Origin: JAFKFI01 sp963795435
Lineage (GTDB): Bacteria; Pseudomonadota; Alphaproteobacteria; Acetobacterales; Acetobacteraceae
Reading direction: 5' to 3'
Length of the DNA: 64,000 nt
NCBI GenBank assembly: GCA_963795435.1
Contig: CAWCHV010000007.1
Location: 2,589,271 to 2,653,270, forward strand
Positions 35,370-43,659 of the stretch are shown here, one piece after another. The translations under genes were made by a program, and so were the position numbers. Below the pieces are notes generated by a model. That model was not told the origin of the DNA. It searched no databases and saw only the letters and a program-made list of their open reading frames with translations. The stretch's first letter is position 1, and each line of letters begins with the position of its first letter.

Positions 35370-36776
35370 ATGACTCGCACCCTCATCGGTCGGACGGTTC
35401 GGCGGCTGCGCCTGGACCGGGAGCTCTCGCAGCAGGCATTGGCGGCACGGCTTGGCATTTCGGCGAGCTATCTCAACCTCATCGAGCACGACCAGCGGGC
35501 CGTCACCGCCTCCCTGCTCATCAAGCTCGCCGAGACCCTGCGGGTGGAACTCGCGGTGCTCTCGGGCAGCGAGGAGCGGCAGCTCGAGGTCAATCTGCGC
35601 GAGGTGTTCGCCGATCCGCTGCTCGGCGCCGACGCGGTGCCGGAAGCGGAATTGGGTCAGCTCGCCGGATCGAGCCCCAACGCGGCGCGGGCCATCCTGG
35701 CGCTCTATCGAGCATGGCGCGTGGCGCGGGAGGACGCGGGCGGGATCGCGCTGCCGTCGGGACGGCGCATCCTGCTGCCCAACGAGGAGGCGCGCGACCT
35801 GTTCGACGAGCGCGCCAATTTCTTCCCCGAGCTGGAAGAGGCCGCCGGGGCTATCGCCGCCGAAATGGCGGTCTCGCCGGCCGAGATGAACCACGCCCTT
35901 GCCCAGCGGCTACGCGAGCGCCACGGGCTCACCGTCACTGTCGGGCCGCTCGACGGCGCGCTCCGCCGCTACGACCCGGCGGGGCGTGCCCTGATGCTCT
36001 CCGAGATGCTGCCGCGCGAGAGCCGGGGCTTCCAGATGGCCTTCCAGCTCGCCCTGCTGGAAACCCGCGACGCGGTCGAGACGGTGCTGAGCGCCGCCGC
36101 CCCGAGCTCGCCCGAGGCGGCGTCGCTGATCCGGGTCGGCCTGCTGAACTACGTCGCGAGCGCGCTCGTGATGCCATACGCGCCGTTCCTCGCGGCGGCG
36201 CGGGATCTGCGGCACGACATGGAGGCGGTGGCGGCGCGGTTCGGCGTGTCGTTCGAGCAGGCGTGCCACCGGCTGTCGTCCATGCAGCGGCCCGGCGCGC
36301 GCGGCGTGCCGTTCTTCTTCCTGCGCGTCGACCCGGCGGGCAACGTCTCGAAGCGGTTCTCGGCGGCCGGCTTCCCGTTCGCCCGCTTCGGCGGCTCCTG
36401 CCCGCGCTGGGTGGTCCACTCCGCCTTCGCCACCCCCGGCAGCGTGCAGGTGCAGGTGGCCGAGCTGCCGGACGGCGCCGCCTTCCTCTGCTTCGCCCGC
36501 GCCGTCTTCCGCCCCGCCGCGCATTGGGGCGAGCCTAGGCCGGTGCATGTCGTGGCGATGGGCTGCGCGGTCGCCCATGCCGGGGAGCTTGCCTACGCCG
36601 ACGGGCTTGATCTCGAGCGCGCACGCGTCGGCATCGGCCTCTCCTGCCGGCTGTGCGACCGGCCGGACTGCCGCAGCCGGGCCTTTCCGCCGCTGGAGCA
36701 CCGCCTGGCGCTCGACCCGAACTCGACCGGGGTCACGCCGTACCGCTTCGAAGCGCGGCGGCCAACCAAATCTTAA
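35370..36776 (+). CDS. RamB/ScfR-like XRE regulator with ImmA/IrrE-like and DUF2083 domains
   Basis: A 468-aa regulator. HTH at residues ~8-62 (VRRLRLDRELSQQALAARLG, SASYLNLIEHDQRAVTASLL), a middle ImmA/IrrE (DUF955)-like domain, here lacking a clear HExxH (the place reads FQMAFQLALLE), and the C-terminal DUF2083 domain with SCPRWVVHSAF and the cysteine cluster CRLCDRPDCRSR. This is the architecture of RamB in actinobacteria and ScfR/MccR-type regulators in proteobacteria, which sense acyl-CoA or CoA status and control glyoxylate or propionate genes. Being divergent from aceA strongly suggests it regulates isocitrate lyase. ATG 35370 was chosen because the conserved MTRTLIGRTVRRLR starts there. 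Confidence 0.9.
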   Translation: MTRTLIGRTVRRLRLDRELSQQALAARLGISASYLNLIEHDQRAVTASLLIKLAETLRVELAVLSGSEERQLEVNLREVFADPLLGADAVPEAELGQLAGSSPNAARAILALYRAWRVAREDAGGIALPSGRRILLPNEEARDLFDERANFFPELEEAAGAIAAEMAVSPAEMNHALAQRLRERHGLTVTVGPLDGALRRYDPAGRALMLSEMLPRESRGFQMAFQLALLETRDAVETVLSAAAPSSPEAASLIRVGLLNYVASALVMPYAPFLAAARDLRHDMEAVAARFGVSFEQACHRLSSMQRPGARGVPFFFLRVDPAGNVSKRFSAAGFPFARFGGSCPRWVVHSAFATPGSVQVQVAELPDGAAFLCFARAVFRPAAHWGEPRPVHVVAMGCAVAHAGELAYADGLDLERARVGIGLSCRLCDRPDCRSRAFPPLEHRLALDPNSTGVTPYRFEARRPTKS

Positions 36777-36819
36777 CTTCTTCCGCCGACCATCCCGGCA
36801 TTCGAGCAGGAGGGCCAAG

Positions 36820-37716
36820 ATGGTCCTGACGTTACAGGCGGGTGCCGAGACGGCGGAGTTCGAGATGCGCGGCGTGCCGGTCGCGCCGCATGGGCGGGCG
36901 TTTCGCGTCGTCGACGATCCCGTGGTGGTCGCGGCGGCCGATGAGCTTGCCGACGGCGTCCGGGACGGGATTTTGCAGCTGTTCGACGCGGCGCTGCCGG
37001 ATTGCGACCGCATGGTCGATTTCGGCGCCTATGTCGGCCTCACCTCACTCTACGCCGCGACCTATGTGCCGCGCGTCTTCGCCTTCGAAGCGAGCCCGAC
37101 GAGCTTTTCCCTGCTGCGGGCCAATGTCGCGCTCAACCCGGCGCTGCGCTCGCGCGTCGCGCTGTTTCCCCATGCGGTCGGCGACCGTGACGCGGAGGTG
37201 ACGCTGTACGGCCGGGGCTATGCCGATCCTCGCTCCTCGATCTTCCGGGACGTCCAGCGCGGCGCCGTGGCGATCGGCGCCCCCGCGGCGCGGGTGCCGA
37301 TGCGGGACGCCTACACGGTGCTGGCCGAGTGCGGCATCGGGCCGCGCACCCTGCTCAAGATCGACATCGAGGGCGCGGAATACCAGCTCGTGCCCGCCAT
37401 CGCCGGGCTGCTGGCCGAGGCCAAGCCCGTGCTGCATCTCTCCTTCCACCCGTTCAACGTCGTGGTCGGGCCTGACGAGTACGCGAACGCCGTGGCCCGT
37501 CTCGCCCGCGCCATGCGACTAGCCGAGGCGCTGGCCTGCTACCGCTACATGTACTGCCACAGCAACGATTGCTGGCTCCGAGTGGACCCGGCGGACCGGC
37601 TGGATTTCCTGCGCCAGTACCTGCTGCGCCCGAAGCAGCTCCCCGGTATCGCGACGCCGCAATACGGCTTCACCGACGAGTTCGCCTTCGCCGACATCGA
37701 ACTGGACCTCGCCTGA
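36820..37716 (+). CDS. FkbM-family methyltransferase
   Basis: A 298-aa SAM-dependent methyltransferase. Motif I reads MVDFGAYVGLTSLYAA, followed by FAFEASPTSFSLLRANVALN, the PHAVGDRDAEVTLYG segment and LLKIDIEGAEYQLVPA, all typical of FkbM enzymes that O-methylate sugars or polyketides. ATG 36820 has GGAGG 5-6 nt upstream. It lies 43 bp after the aceA regulator and is convergent with the Rieske oxygenase gene; no surface-polysaccharide genes are adjacent, so the acceptor is unknown. Confidence 0.88.
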   Translation: MVLTLQAGAETAEFEMRGVPVAPHGRAFRVVDDPVVVAAADELADGVRDGILQLFDAALPDCDRMVDFGAYVGLTSLYAATYVPRVFAFEASPTSFSLLRANVALNPALRSRVALFPHAVGDRDAEVTLYGRGYADPRSSIFRDVQRGAVAIGAPAARVPMRDAYTVLAECGIGPRTLLKIDIEGAEYQLVPAIAGLLAEAKPVLHLSFHPFNVVVGPDEYANAVARLARAMRLAEALACYRYMYCHSNDCWLRVDPADRLDFLRQYLLRPKQLPGIATPQYGFTDEFAFADIELDLA

Positions 37717-37746
37717 CGGCCGCTGCCGCCAAGCCCGCGCCATCGG

Positions 37747-38931
37747 CTATCCGCGCAGCGTGTTGCTCGCCTCGAACACGATGGGCGGCGCATCGGCATC
37801 GAAGCTCACCCCCGCCGGGTCACGTCCCTCGGCGAGCGCCTTGAGCTGGCGGCGCAGCAGGCGGCGGAGCATGGCGACACCTTGGTCGGAGGACGCCAGA
37901 TGCTCCTCCGAATGCAGCGTGACCGGCCCCTGCCCGACCTGCGCCTCGTAGTCGCCCGGCGCGGCGCGGTGCTCCGCTTCGGTCATGTCCCACCAGAACT
38001 TGCCGCCGAAGGTGGAGCGCATCCGGCCGAGATCGCCCGCCTGGCGCACTCGGCCGGCGACATAGATGCGGAACGAGGTGTCGTCGATCGGCAGCACCCA
38101 GCCGATCGATTCCACGCGGGCGAATTGCGCGACGCGAGGGTTCGGCACGACGCGCAGGGTCGGCAGCACGGCCTCCGTCACCCGGTGGAGTTGCCCGCCG
38201 CCCTCGGCCGGCCGGACGGAGCGCACCTTCACGCCGGTTGCGCCCGCCTCGAACGTCACCTCGGGCATCGCCGCCATCGCGGTGGTGAACTGCATCCCGC
38301 TGAACGAGCCGTGCAGCACCGGGACGTGCAGCGGGTCGACCACGTTCTCGAAATGCTGCAGCCAGTTGCAGGGAATGATCGCGGGGCCGCCGCCGCCGAG
38401 CGAGCTGCCGTCTGCCTCGAGGAACTCGCCCTCGTCCATTACCTCGAGGCATTCGTAGCGCGGCAGCACCGGCTTGCGTCCCGGCGGCCCCATGTAGGCG
38501 AACACCAGCCCATAGCGTTCCCGCACCGGATACCAGGGCTGCCGCACCCGTTGGCGTTGCCGGCCGCCCTCCGGCTCGCAGGGCTGGTCGAGGCAATGCC
38601 CTTCGGCATCGAACAGCCAGCCGTGATAGCAGCAGCGGATTCCCTCCTGCTCGACCCGTCCGTAGCGGAGGGTGGCGCCGCGATGGCAGCAGCGGGCGTG
38701 CAGCAGGCCGGCGCGGCCGCCCGCGTCGCGAAACAAAATCAAATCCTCGCCGAGCGCCCGCACCGGGCGGGGCGTCGCGCCGGCGTCGGAGGCGAGCCCG
38801 ACCGGATGCCAGTAGCGCCGCAGCAGTTCGCCCATCGGCGTGCCGCGCCGCGCCTCGGTCAGCTCCGCGTACGAGGAAGGTGGCGGCAACTCGTAGGCCG
38901 TCCCCTGGTCGGCGTGCGTCGCGTCGTCCAT
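37747..38931 (-). CDS. Rieske [2Fe-2S] aromatic-ring-hydroxylating oxygenase alpha subunit
   Basis: A 394-aa oxygenase of the phthalate-dioxygenase/one-component-like class. The Rieske cluster motif is C-x-H (RCCHRGATLRYG) and C-x2-H (RCCYHGWLFD). The mononuclear iron site follows: NWLQHFENVVDPLHVPVLHG provides the bridging Asp and two His in the usual spacing. It opens MGELLRRYWHPVGLAS as in VanA/LigX-like oxygenases. ATG 38931 was preferred over an upstream start at 38994. The reductase component is not in the window. Likely substrate: an aromatic or methoxylated acid (inference). Confidence 0.92.
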   Translation of the reverse strand: MDDATHADQGTAYELPPPSSYAELTEARRGTPMGELLRRYWHPVGLASDAGATPRPVRALGEDLILFRDAGGRAGLLHARCCHRGATLRYGRVEQEGIRCCYHGWLFDAEGHCLDQPCEPEGGRQRQRVRQPWYPVRERYGLVFAYMGPPGRKPVLPRYECLEVMDEGEFLEADGSSLGGGGPAIIPCNWLQHFENVVDPLHVPVLHGSFSGMQFTTAMAAMPEVTFEAGATGVKVRSVRPAEGGGQLHRVTEAVLPTLRVVPNPRVAQFARVESIGWVLPIDDTSFRIYVAGRVRQAGDLGRMRSTFGGKFWWDMTEAEHRAAPGDYEAQVGQGPVTLHSEEHLASSDQGVAMLRRLLRRQLKALAEGRDPAGVSFDADAPPIVFEASNTLRG

Positions 38932-39005
38932 TGCGATACGTCCATTCAGCTTGACAGGCGAGGAATTCCGGCAGCGCAATTTACCAGATCGCAAGCGGGG
39001 GGAGC

Positions 39006-40634
39006 ATGTTCGACCAAGTCCTCAATCCGTTCGCCAGCACATTCGCCGTCTGGCTGGTGGCGCTGATCCCGGTGGCCGTCTTGCTGTTCCTGCTCGCGGT
39101 GCTGCGGATGACCGCCTGGCTGGCCACGTTGATCGGCTCGATCGTCACCCTCCTGCTCGGGATCCTGGTCTGGAGGATGCCGGTCGGCCTCGGCATCGAG
39201 GCCTACGTGTTCGGCGCGCTGACCGGCATCTGGGCGGTGAACTGGATCACCTTCTGGGGCGTGGTGCTGTTCAACACGCTGGTCCTCACCGGCACCTTCG
39301 AGAGCTTCCGCGCCTGGCTCACCACGCAGGGCACCGCCGACGTGCGGGTGCAGACCCTGCTGTTCGCCTGGGCCTTCGGCGCGCTGCTCGAGGGGCTGGT
39401 CGGCTTCGGCTACCCCTGGGCGGTGGTCGCGCCGATCCTCATCGCGGTCGGCATCCCCGATCTGGACGCGATCAGGGTCGCCGCGATCGCCAACAACGCC
39501 CCGGTGTCGTACGGCGCGCTCGGCGTGCCGATCGTCGCCCTGGCGGCGGTGACGGGCCTGCCGCTCCTCGCGCTCTCCGCCTCGATCGGCCACATCGTCG
39601 CGATCCTGGCGCTGGCGCCCCCCTGGGTGCTGATCTACCTGGTGTGCGGGCGCGCCGGGTTCCGCGAGGGCTGGCCGCTGGCGATCGTCGGCTCGCTCGG
39701 CTACATCGCCGGGCAATACCCGGTCGCGGTCTACCTCGGCCCCTATCTGCCGGACATCACCGGCTCGATCGTCTGCTTCGCGTGCCTGCTCGTGCTGCTC
39801 AAGCTGTGGCGCCCGAAGCAACTGCTGGGCTACGGCGGCGTGCCGGTCTCGGCGGCGGACGAGACGGCGGCGGTGGCGGCCGGCAAAGTGCTGCCGGCGG
39901 GGCAGATATTCCGCGCCTGGCTGCCGTTCATAGTGCTGATCGTGGTGGTGGTGCTGTGGACCGGGCCGTGGTCGAACCTGCCCAAAATCAGCCTGTTCAG
40001 CCTGTCGGTCGCGGCGCATTCCTCGCTCACGCCTGGCGCGGCCGTGCGCGCGACGTTCAACTTCGCCCCCTTCATCGGCGGCACCGCGATCTGCGCCTCT
40101 TGGATCATCACCGCACTCCTGCTTCGGCCGAGCGGGGCGCAGCTTCGCGAGGTGTTCGCCCGCACCTTCCATCAGATGTGGGGCGCGCTCCTGGTCGGCG
40201 TGTTCATCTTCGGGCTCGCCTACGTGTTCAACTACTCGGGCATGGCGGCCTCGCTCGCCAACGGCTTCTCCGCCATCGGCCCGTGGTTCATCGTGGTGGC
40301 GCCGATCCTCGGCTGGATCGGCGTCGCGCTGTCCGGCAGCAACACCTCGACCAACGCGATGTTCGGGGCGTTCCAGGTCGCCGTCGGCAAGCTGCTCGGC
40401 TTCCCGCCGCTCCTGCTGCCGTCGCTCAACTCGGTGGGAGCGGAGATCGGCAAGCCGATCGCGCCGCAGACCGCGAGCGTGGGCGTCTCGACCAGCCGCT
40501 TCGTCCGCAACGAGGGCCAGATCATCCGGCACAACATGGGCTGGACGTTGATCCTGCTCGCCTACCTGATCCTGATCGGCCTGCTCTACTACTTCCTTGC
40601 GCCGGGGGTGATGACGCTGGCGGCTCCGGCCTGA
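39006..40634 (+). CDS. lctP: L-lactate permease family transporter
   Basis: A 542-aa multi-helix protein of the LctP/LldP family: AFGALLEGLVGFGYPWAVVAP, IANNAPVSYGALGVPIVALA, GWIGVALSGSNTSTNAMFGA and LLLPSLNSVGAEIGKPIAPQ are signature segments. About 13 hydrophobic helices are expected. Members import lactate or glycolate with protons. It is divergent from the Rieske gene by ~75 bp; no lactate dehydrogenase is nearby, and glycolate or another hydroxy acid would suit the neighbouring glyoxylate-shunt genes equally well. Confidence 0.93.
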   Translation: MFDQVLNPFASTFAVWLVALIPVAVLLFLLAVLRMTAWLATLIGSIVTLLLGILVWRMPVGLGIEAYVFGALTGIWAVNWITFWGVVLFNTLVLTGTFESFRAWLTTQGTADVRVQTLLFAWAFGALLEGLVGFGYPWAVVAPILIAVGIPDLDAIRVAAIANNAPVSYGALGVPIVALAAVTGLPLLALSASIGHIVAILALAPPWVLIYLVCGRAGFREGWPLAIVGSLGYIAGQYPVAVYLGPYLPDITGSIVCFACLLVLLKLWRPKQLLGYGGVPVSAADETAAVAAGKVLPAGQIFRAWLPFIVLIVVVVLWTGPWSNLPKISLFSLSVAAHSSLTPGAAVRATFNFAPFIGGTAICASWIITALLLRPSGAQLREVFARTFHQMWGALLVGVFIFGLAYVFNYSGMAASLANGFSAIGPWFIVVAPILGWIGVALSGSNTSTNAMFGAFQVAVGKLLGFPPLLLPSLNSVGAEIGKPIAPQTASVGVSTSRFVRNEGQIIRHNMGWTLILLAYLILIGLLYYFLAPGVMTLAAPA

Positions 40635-40655
40635 CGCGGCCGCCTGACGCGGCGC

Positions 40656-41321
40656 TCATGCTCGGCCGACGAGTCGCAGCGCCAGCATCAGCGCGGCGTC
40701 GAAGGGCAGGGCCGCCACCTCGCGCAAGCGCCAGTACCAGCGCGTGCGGAAACGCTGGGCGGCGGGGAACGGCGGCGGCCGGCCGGCGCGCGCGGGCAGG
40801 CCGGCCATGCGAAGGAGCAGGACGCAGCGGGGCAGGTGGTAGGCGGAACTTATCGCATAGACCGGACCGGCATGGCCCCGCGCGCGCAGCAGCCGGGCCA
40901 CCGCGCGCGCCGAGGAGAGCGTGTCGCTGCCGGTTTCCTCGCGAAGGATGTGCGCCTCCGGCACGCCGAGCTCGATCAGCGATCCAGCCATCACCGACGC
41001 CTCGGACGCGCCGAACCGGCCGACGGCGCCGGTGGGCACGTAGAGAGGCTCGTCGAACCGGCGGCCGAACACCGCGGCGGCCTGGACGCGGCGCAGCAGC
41101 GTGGTGCTCGGGCTGCCGTCCCGGCGGACGGCAGCCCCGAAGATCACGATCGCGATCCTGGCCAGCTGGGGCGCGGGCGTGGGCGGGCTCAGGTCGCGCA
41201 GTTGGCCGCGGGGGCCGGCCCGATCGTCGGTTTGGACTGCGCCACGATGGCCAAAGGTCCGTCTCACATGCGGCAGCGTCAATGCAAAGCAGCAACGGCC
41301 GCCATCACTTACCCGAGACAT
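40656..41321 (-). CDS. YdcF/DUF218 family protein
   Basis: About 180-221 aa. The DUF218 fold is recognisable from IVIFGAAVRRDGSPSTTLLR, YVPTGAVG, the HILREETGSDTLSSARAVAR segment and ISSAYHLPRCVLLLRMAG (family signature S-x-x-H-xx-R). YdcF binds SAM in E. coli, and related SanA-type proteins act in envelope integrity. The first ~50 residues (MSRVSDGGRCCF...) are not family-like, so the true start may be an internal GTG. It converges on lctP. Confidence 0.8.
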   Translation of the reverse strand: MSRVSDGGRCCFALTLPHVRRTFGHRGAVQTDDRAGPRGQLRDLSPPTPAPQLARIAIVIFGAAVRRDGSPSTTLLRRVQAAAVFGRRFDEPLYVPTGAVGRFGASEASVMAGSLIELGVPEAHILREETGSDTLSSARAVARLLRARGHAGPVYAISSAYHLPRCVLLLRMAGLPARAGRPPPFPAAQRFRTRWYWRLREVAALPFDAALMLALRLVGRA

Positions 41322-41482
41322 GGGACGCTCGGGGCAGGAACGGCCGTGCCCATCGGGCGCCGCCGGTGTCGGCCGCCCGGCTGGCGAGCGCTTTCACATT
41401 CCCGTAGCCGCACGCGAGCGGAAAACCGGCGGGCGCCGCCGATCTTGAGGCTGGACGCCCGAAGCCGCCTGAGGAGAACCGC

Positions 41483-42262
41483 ATGGCCAGCCAAGCGCGA
41501 CAATTCGCCATCGTCACCGGCGCGTCCGCCGGTATCGGCGAGGCCCTGGCGTGGCATTGCGCGGATAATGGCTTCGACTTGCTGGTTGCCGCCGATGATC
41601 CCGCGATTGAACATGCGGCCGCCGGGTTTCGCGGCGCGGACGCCCGCGTCGATTGGGTGCAGGCCGATCTGTCCGGCCCCGAGGGCGTCGACAAGCTCTA
41701 TGCCGCGATCGGCGGGCGCCGCGTGGACGCGCTGCTGGCGAATGCCGGACGCGGCCTCGGCCGGGCATTCCTCGACCAGGAGTCGGCGGCGTGGCGCAAG
41801 GTGGTGGATACCAACGTCACCGGCACGCTCCTTCTTTTGCAGAAGGTCGGCCGCGACATGCGCGCCGCCGGTTCCGGCCGCATCCTCATCACCGGCTCCA
41901 TCGCCGGCTTCCTGCCCGGCACCTATCAGGCGGTGTACAACGGCACCAAGGCGTTCCTCGACAGCTTCTCCTTCGCGCTGCGCCACGAGCTGAAAGGCAG
42001 CGGCGTTACCGTCACCTGCCTGATGCCCGGCGCCACCGAGACCGATTTCTTCGAGACCGCCGACATGATGGATACAGAGATCGGCCAGGCGAAGAAGGAC
42101 GACCCGGCGATGGTGGCGAAGGTCGGGTTCGACGCGATGATGAAGGGCGAGGGCGACGTCGTCGCCGGCTGGCACAACAAGCTGCAGGCAGCGATCGCCA
42201 ACGTCGCGCCCGCCGGGATGCTGGCCGAGCAGCATCGCCGGATGGCGGAGCCGAAACGATAG
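41483..42262 (+). CDS. SDR-family oxidoreductase
   Basis: A 259-aa classical short-chain dehydrogenase: cofactor motif TGASAGIG, LLANAGRGLG, the catalytic Ser in LITGSIAGFLP and the YNGTK catalytic Tyr-Lys pair, then CLMPGATETDFFETADMMDT. This form is close to SDRs acting on ketones or aldehydes of small acids. A GGAG precedes ATG 41483. No linked pathway genes, substrate unknown. Confidence 0.9.
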   Translation: MASQARQFAIVTGASAGIGEALAWHCADNGFDLLVAADDPAIEHAAAGFRGADARVDWVQADLSGPEGVDKLYAAIGGRRVDALLANAGRGLGRAFLDQESAAWRKVVDTNVTGTLLLLQKVGRDMRAAGSGRILITGSIAGFLPGTYQAVYNGTKAFLDSFSFALRHELKGSGVTVTCLMPGATETDFFETADMMDTEIGQAKKDDPAMVAKVGFDAMMKGEGDVVAGWHNKLQAAIANVAPAGMLAEQHRRMAEPKR

Positions 42263-42349
42263 CGCCGGAGTCGCCGCCACAAGCGCCCATGCCTCGCTGG
42301 TCAGATCGCTCGGACAGCGCAGCCTGTCGGCGCATTGCGGCGGCTGCGC

Positions 42350-42517
42350 TCATGAACCCTTCAGGAACCGCAAATAGAACGCCGCGAACACCAGAACGAT
42401 CCCGACGTTCACAATCAGCCGCTCCCAGAACCGATTCCTGAAGAACAGGACGTCCACGCTGACCACGACGGCTATCAGTGCGAGTACGTAAAGCGCGACA
42501 GCCGCCTGTCTTCCCAT
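42350..42517 (-). CDS. 55-aa two-helix membrane protein
   Basis: ATG 42517 is preceded by AAGGAAGG. The 55 residues form two hydrophobic helices (ALYVLALIAVVVSVDVLFF and LIVNVGIVLVFAAFYLRFL) separated by the basic/aromatic loop RNRFWER. It lies 130 bp downstream of mltG in the same direction and may end the fab-mltG operon. The helix-loop-helix pattern is typical of small conserved inner-membrane proteins; I cannot name the family with certainty. Confidence 0.75.
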   Translation of the reverse strand: MGRQAAVALYVLALIAVVVSVDVLFFRNRFWERLIVNVGIVLVFAAFYLRFLKGS

Positions 42518-42647
42518 CCTTCCTTACCTTTCTGCTACGTGCTGCCCACCGACACCATCCCAGCCCCGGAATCCCTCATCCCACCCACTGAAGGCCACCA
42601 CCCCGCCTGACCGATCCCCACGACTCGCAAGCTCTCCGGACGGACAC

Positions 42648-43547
42648 TCAGCGCAATTCCGTCGGCGCCTGCTCGAGAGCCCGCCATCGCGCGACGTTGC
42701 GGGTGTGCTCGTCGAGGGTGCGGGAGAACACGTGGCCGCCGCTGCCGTCGGCGACGAAATAGAGGTCGTCCGAGTGCTGCGGCTGCGTCGCCGCACGCAG
42801 GCTGGCGAGGCCGGGCGAGCAGATGGGCCCCGGCGGCAGGCCGCGATTGCGATACGTGTTGTAGGGGTCGTCACGGTCGAGGTCGGCGCGGGTGAGCGGC
42901 CGGTCGAGCGTGCCCGCGCCGCCGCTCGCCGCGAATGCCACCGTCGGGTCGGATTGCAGCTTCATGCCGAGCCGCAGGCGGTTGAGGAACACCGCCGCCA
43001 CATGCGGGCGCTCCTCGGGCTTGGCGGTCTCGCGCTCGACGATGCTGGCGAGGATCAGCGCCTCGCGCGGCGAGGCGAGGGGCAGGTCGGGGGCGCGATC
43101 GCTCCAGGCGTCGTGCAGCGCCCGGTCCATCGCGGCGCGGGCGCGGTCGAGGACCGTCTGGCGCGAAGCCCCCAACTCGTAGGCGTAGGTCTGCGGCAGC
43201 ACGCTGCCCTCGTCGGGAACCGGGGCCGGACCGGCCAGCGCGTCGGCGCGCTCGAACAGCGCGGCGATCTGCTTCGCCGTGAGCCCCTCGGGGATGGTCA
43301 GGTAGTGCTGCACCGGGCGGGCGGTGCGCAGCGCGGTCAGCACCGTTCGCAGGCTTGCATGAGCCGGAAAGGCGAACTCGCCCGCGTGCAGCGCGCCCTC
43401 GCGGCGGGTGAGGAAGGCGGCAATGCGGAAGGGCAGCGGCCGGGCCACCACCAGCGCATCGGCGAGCGCCACTGCGACGCGCGTCTCGCCGCCGCGCGGC
43501 ACCACCAGCGCGCGCGCCTCGGGCAGCGGGCCGGGGGCGGCGAGCAC
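42648..43547 (-). CDS. mltG: Endolytic murein transglycosylase MltG (YceG-like)
   Basis: Terminates nascent peptidoglycan chains at the membrane. The conserved YceG domain is visible: LTIPEGLTAKQIAALFE, LPQTYAYELGASRQTVLDRA, SIVERETAKPEERPHVAAVF with the catalytic Glu, NRLRLGMKLQSDPTVAFA, DDPYNTYRNRGLPPGPICSP and the C-terminal DDLYFVADGSGGHVFS. GTG 43547 is the only recognised start in this frame, but the frame stays open upstream and encodes a basic stretch and a membrane anchor (LLSLLIAVLTVGSVAAGGWF), as MltG should have, with no ATG, GTG or TTG before the fabF stop. The true start is probably non-standard or hidden by an error. Confidence 0.9.
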   Translation of the reverse strand: MLAAPGPLPEARALVVPRGGETRVAVALADALVVARPLPFRIAAFLTRREGALHAGEFAFPAHASLRTVLTALRTARPVQHYLTIPEGLTAKQIAALFERADALAGPAPVPDEGSVLPQTYAYELGASRQTVLDRARAAMDRALHDAWSDRAPDLPLASPREALILASIVERETAKPEERPHVAAVFLNRLRLGMKLQSDPTVAFAASGGAGTLDRPLTRADLDRDDPYNTYRNRGLPPGPICSPGLASLRAATQPQHSDDLYFVADGSGGHVFSRTLDEHTRNVARWRALEQAPTELR

Positions 43548-43659
43548 GTGCAGCGCGTAGAACCACCCGCCGGCCGCGACGGAGCCGACCGTCAGGACCG
43601 CGATCAGCAGCGAGAGGAGCGCGCGCCGCCGCCGCGAGGGTCGCGGCGGCTTCCGGTGG

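Noticed and set aside
38946..40532. A 528-codon minus-strand ORF under the lactate permease gene
   Set aside because: Highly charged, repetitive Asp/Arg/His composition with no motif; the plus-strand gene is a clear LctP family protein.
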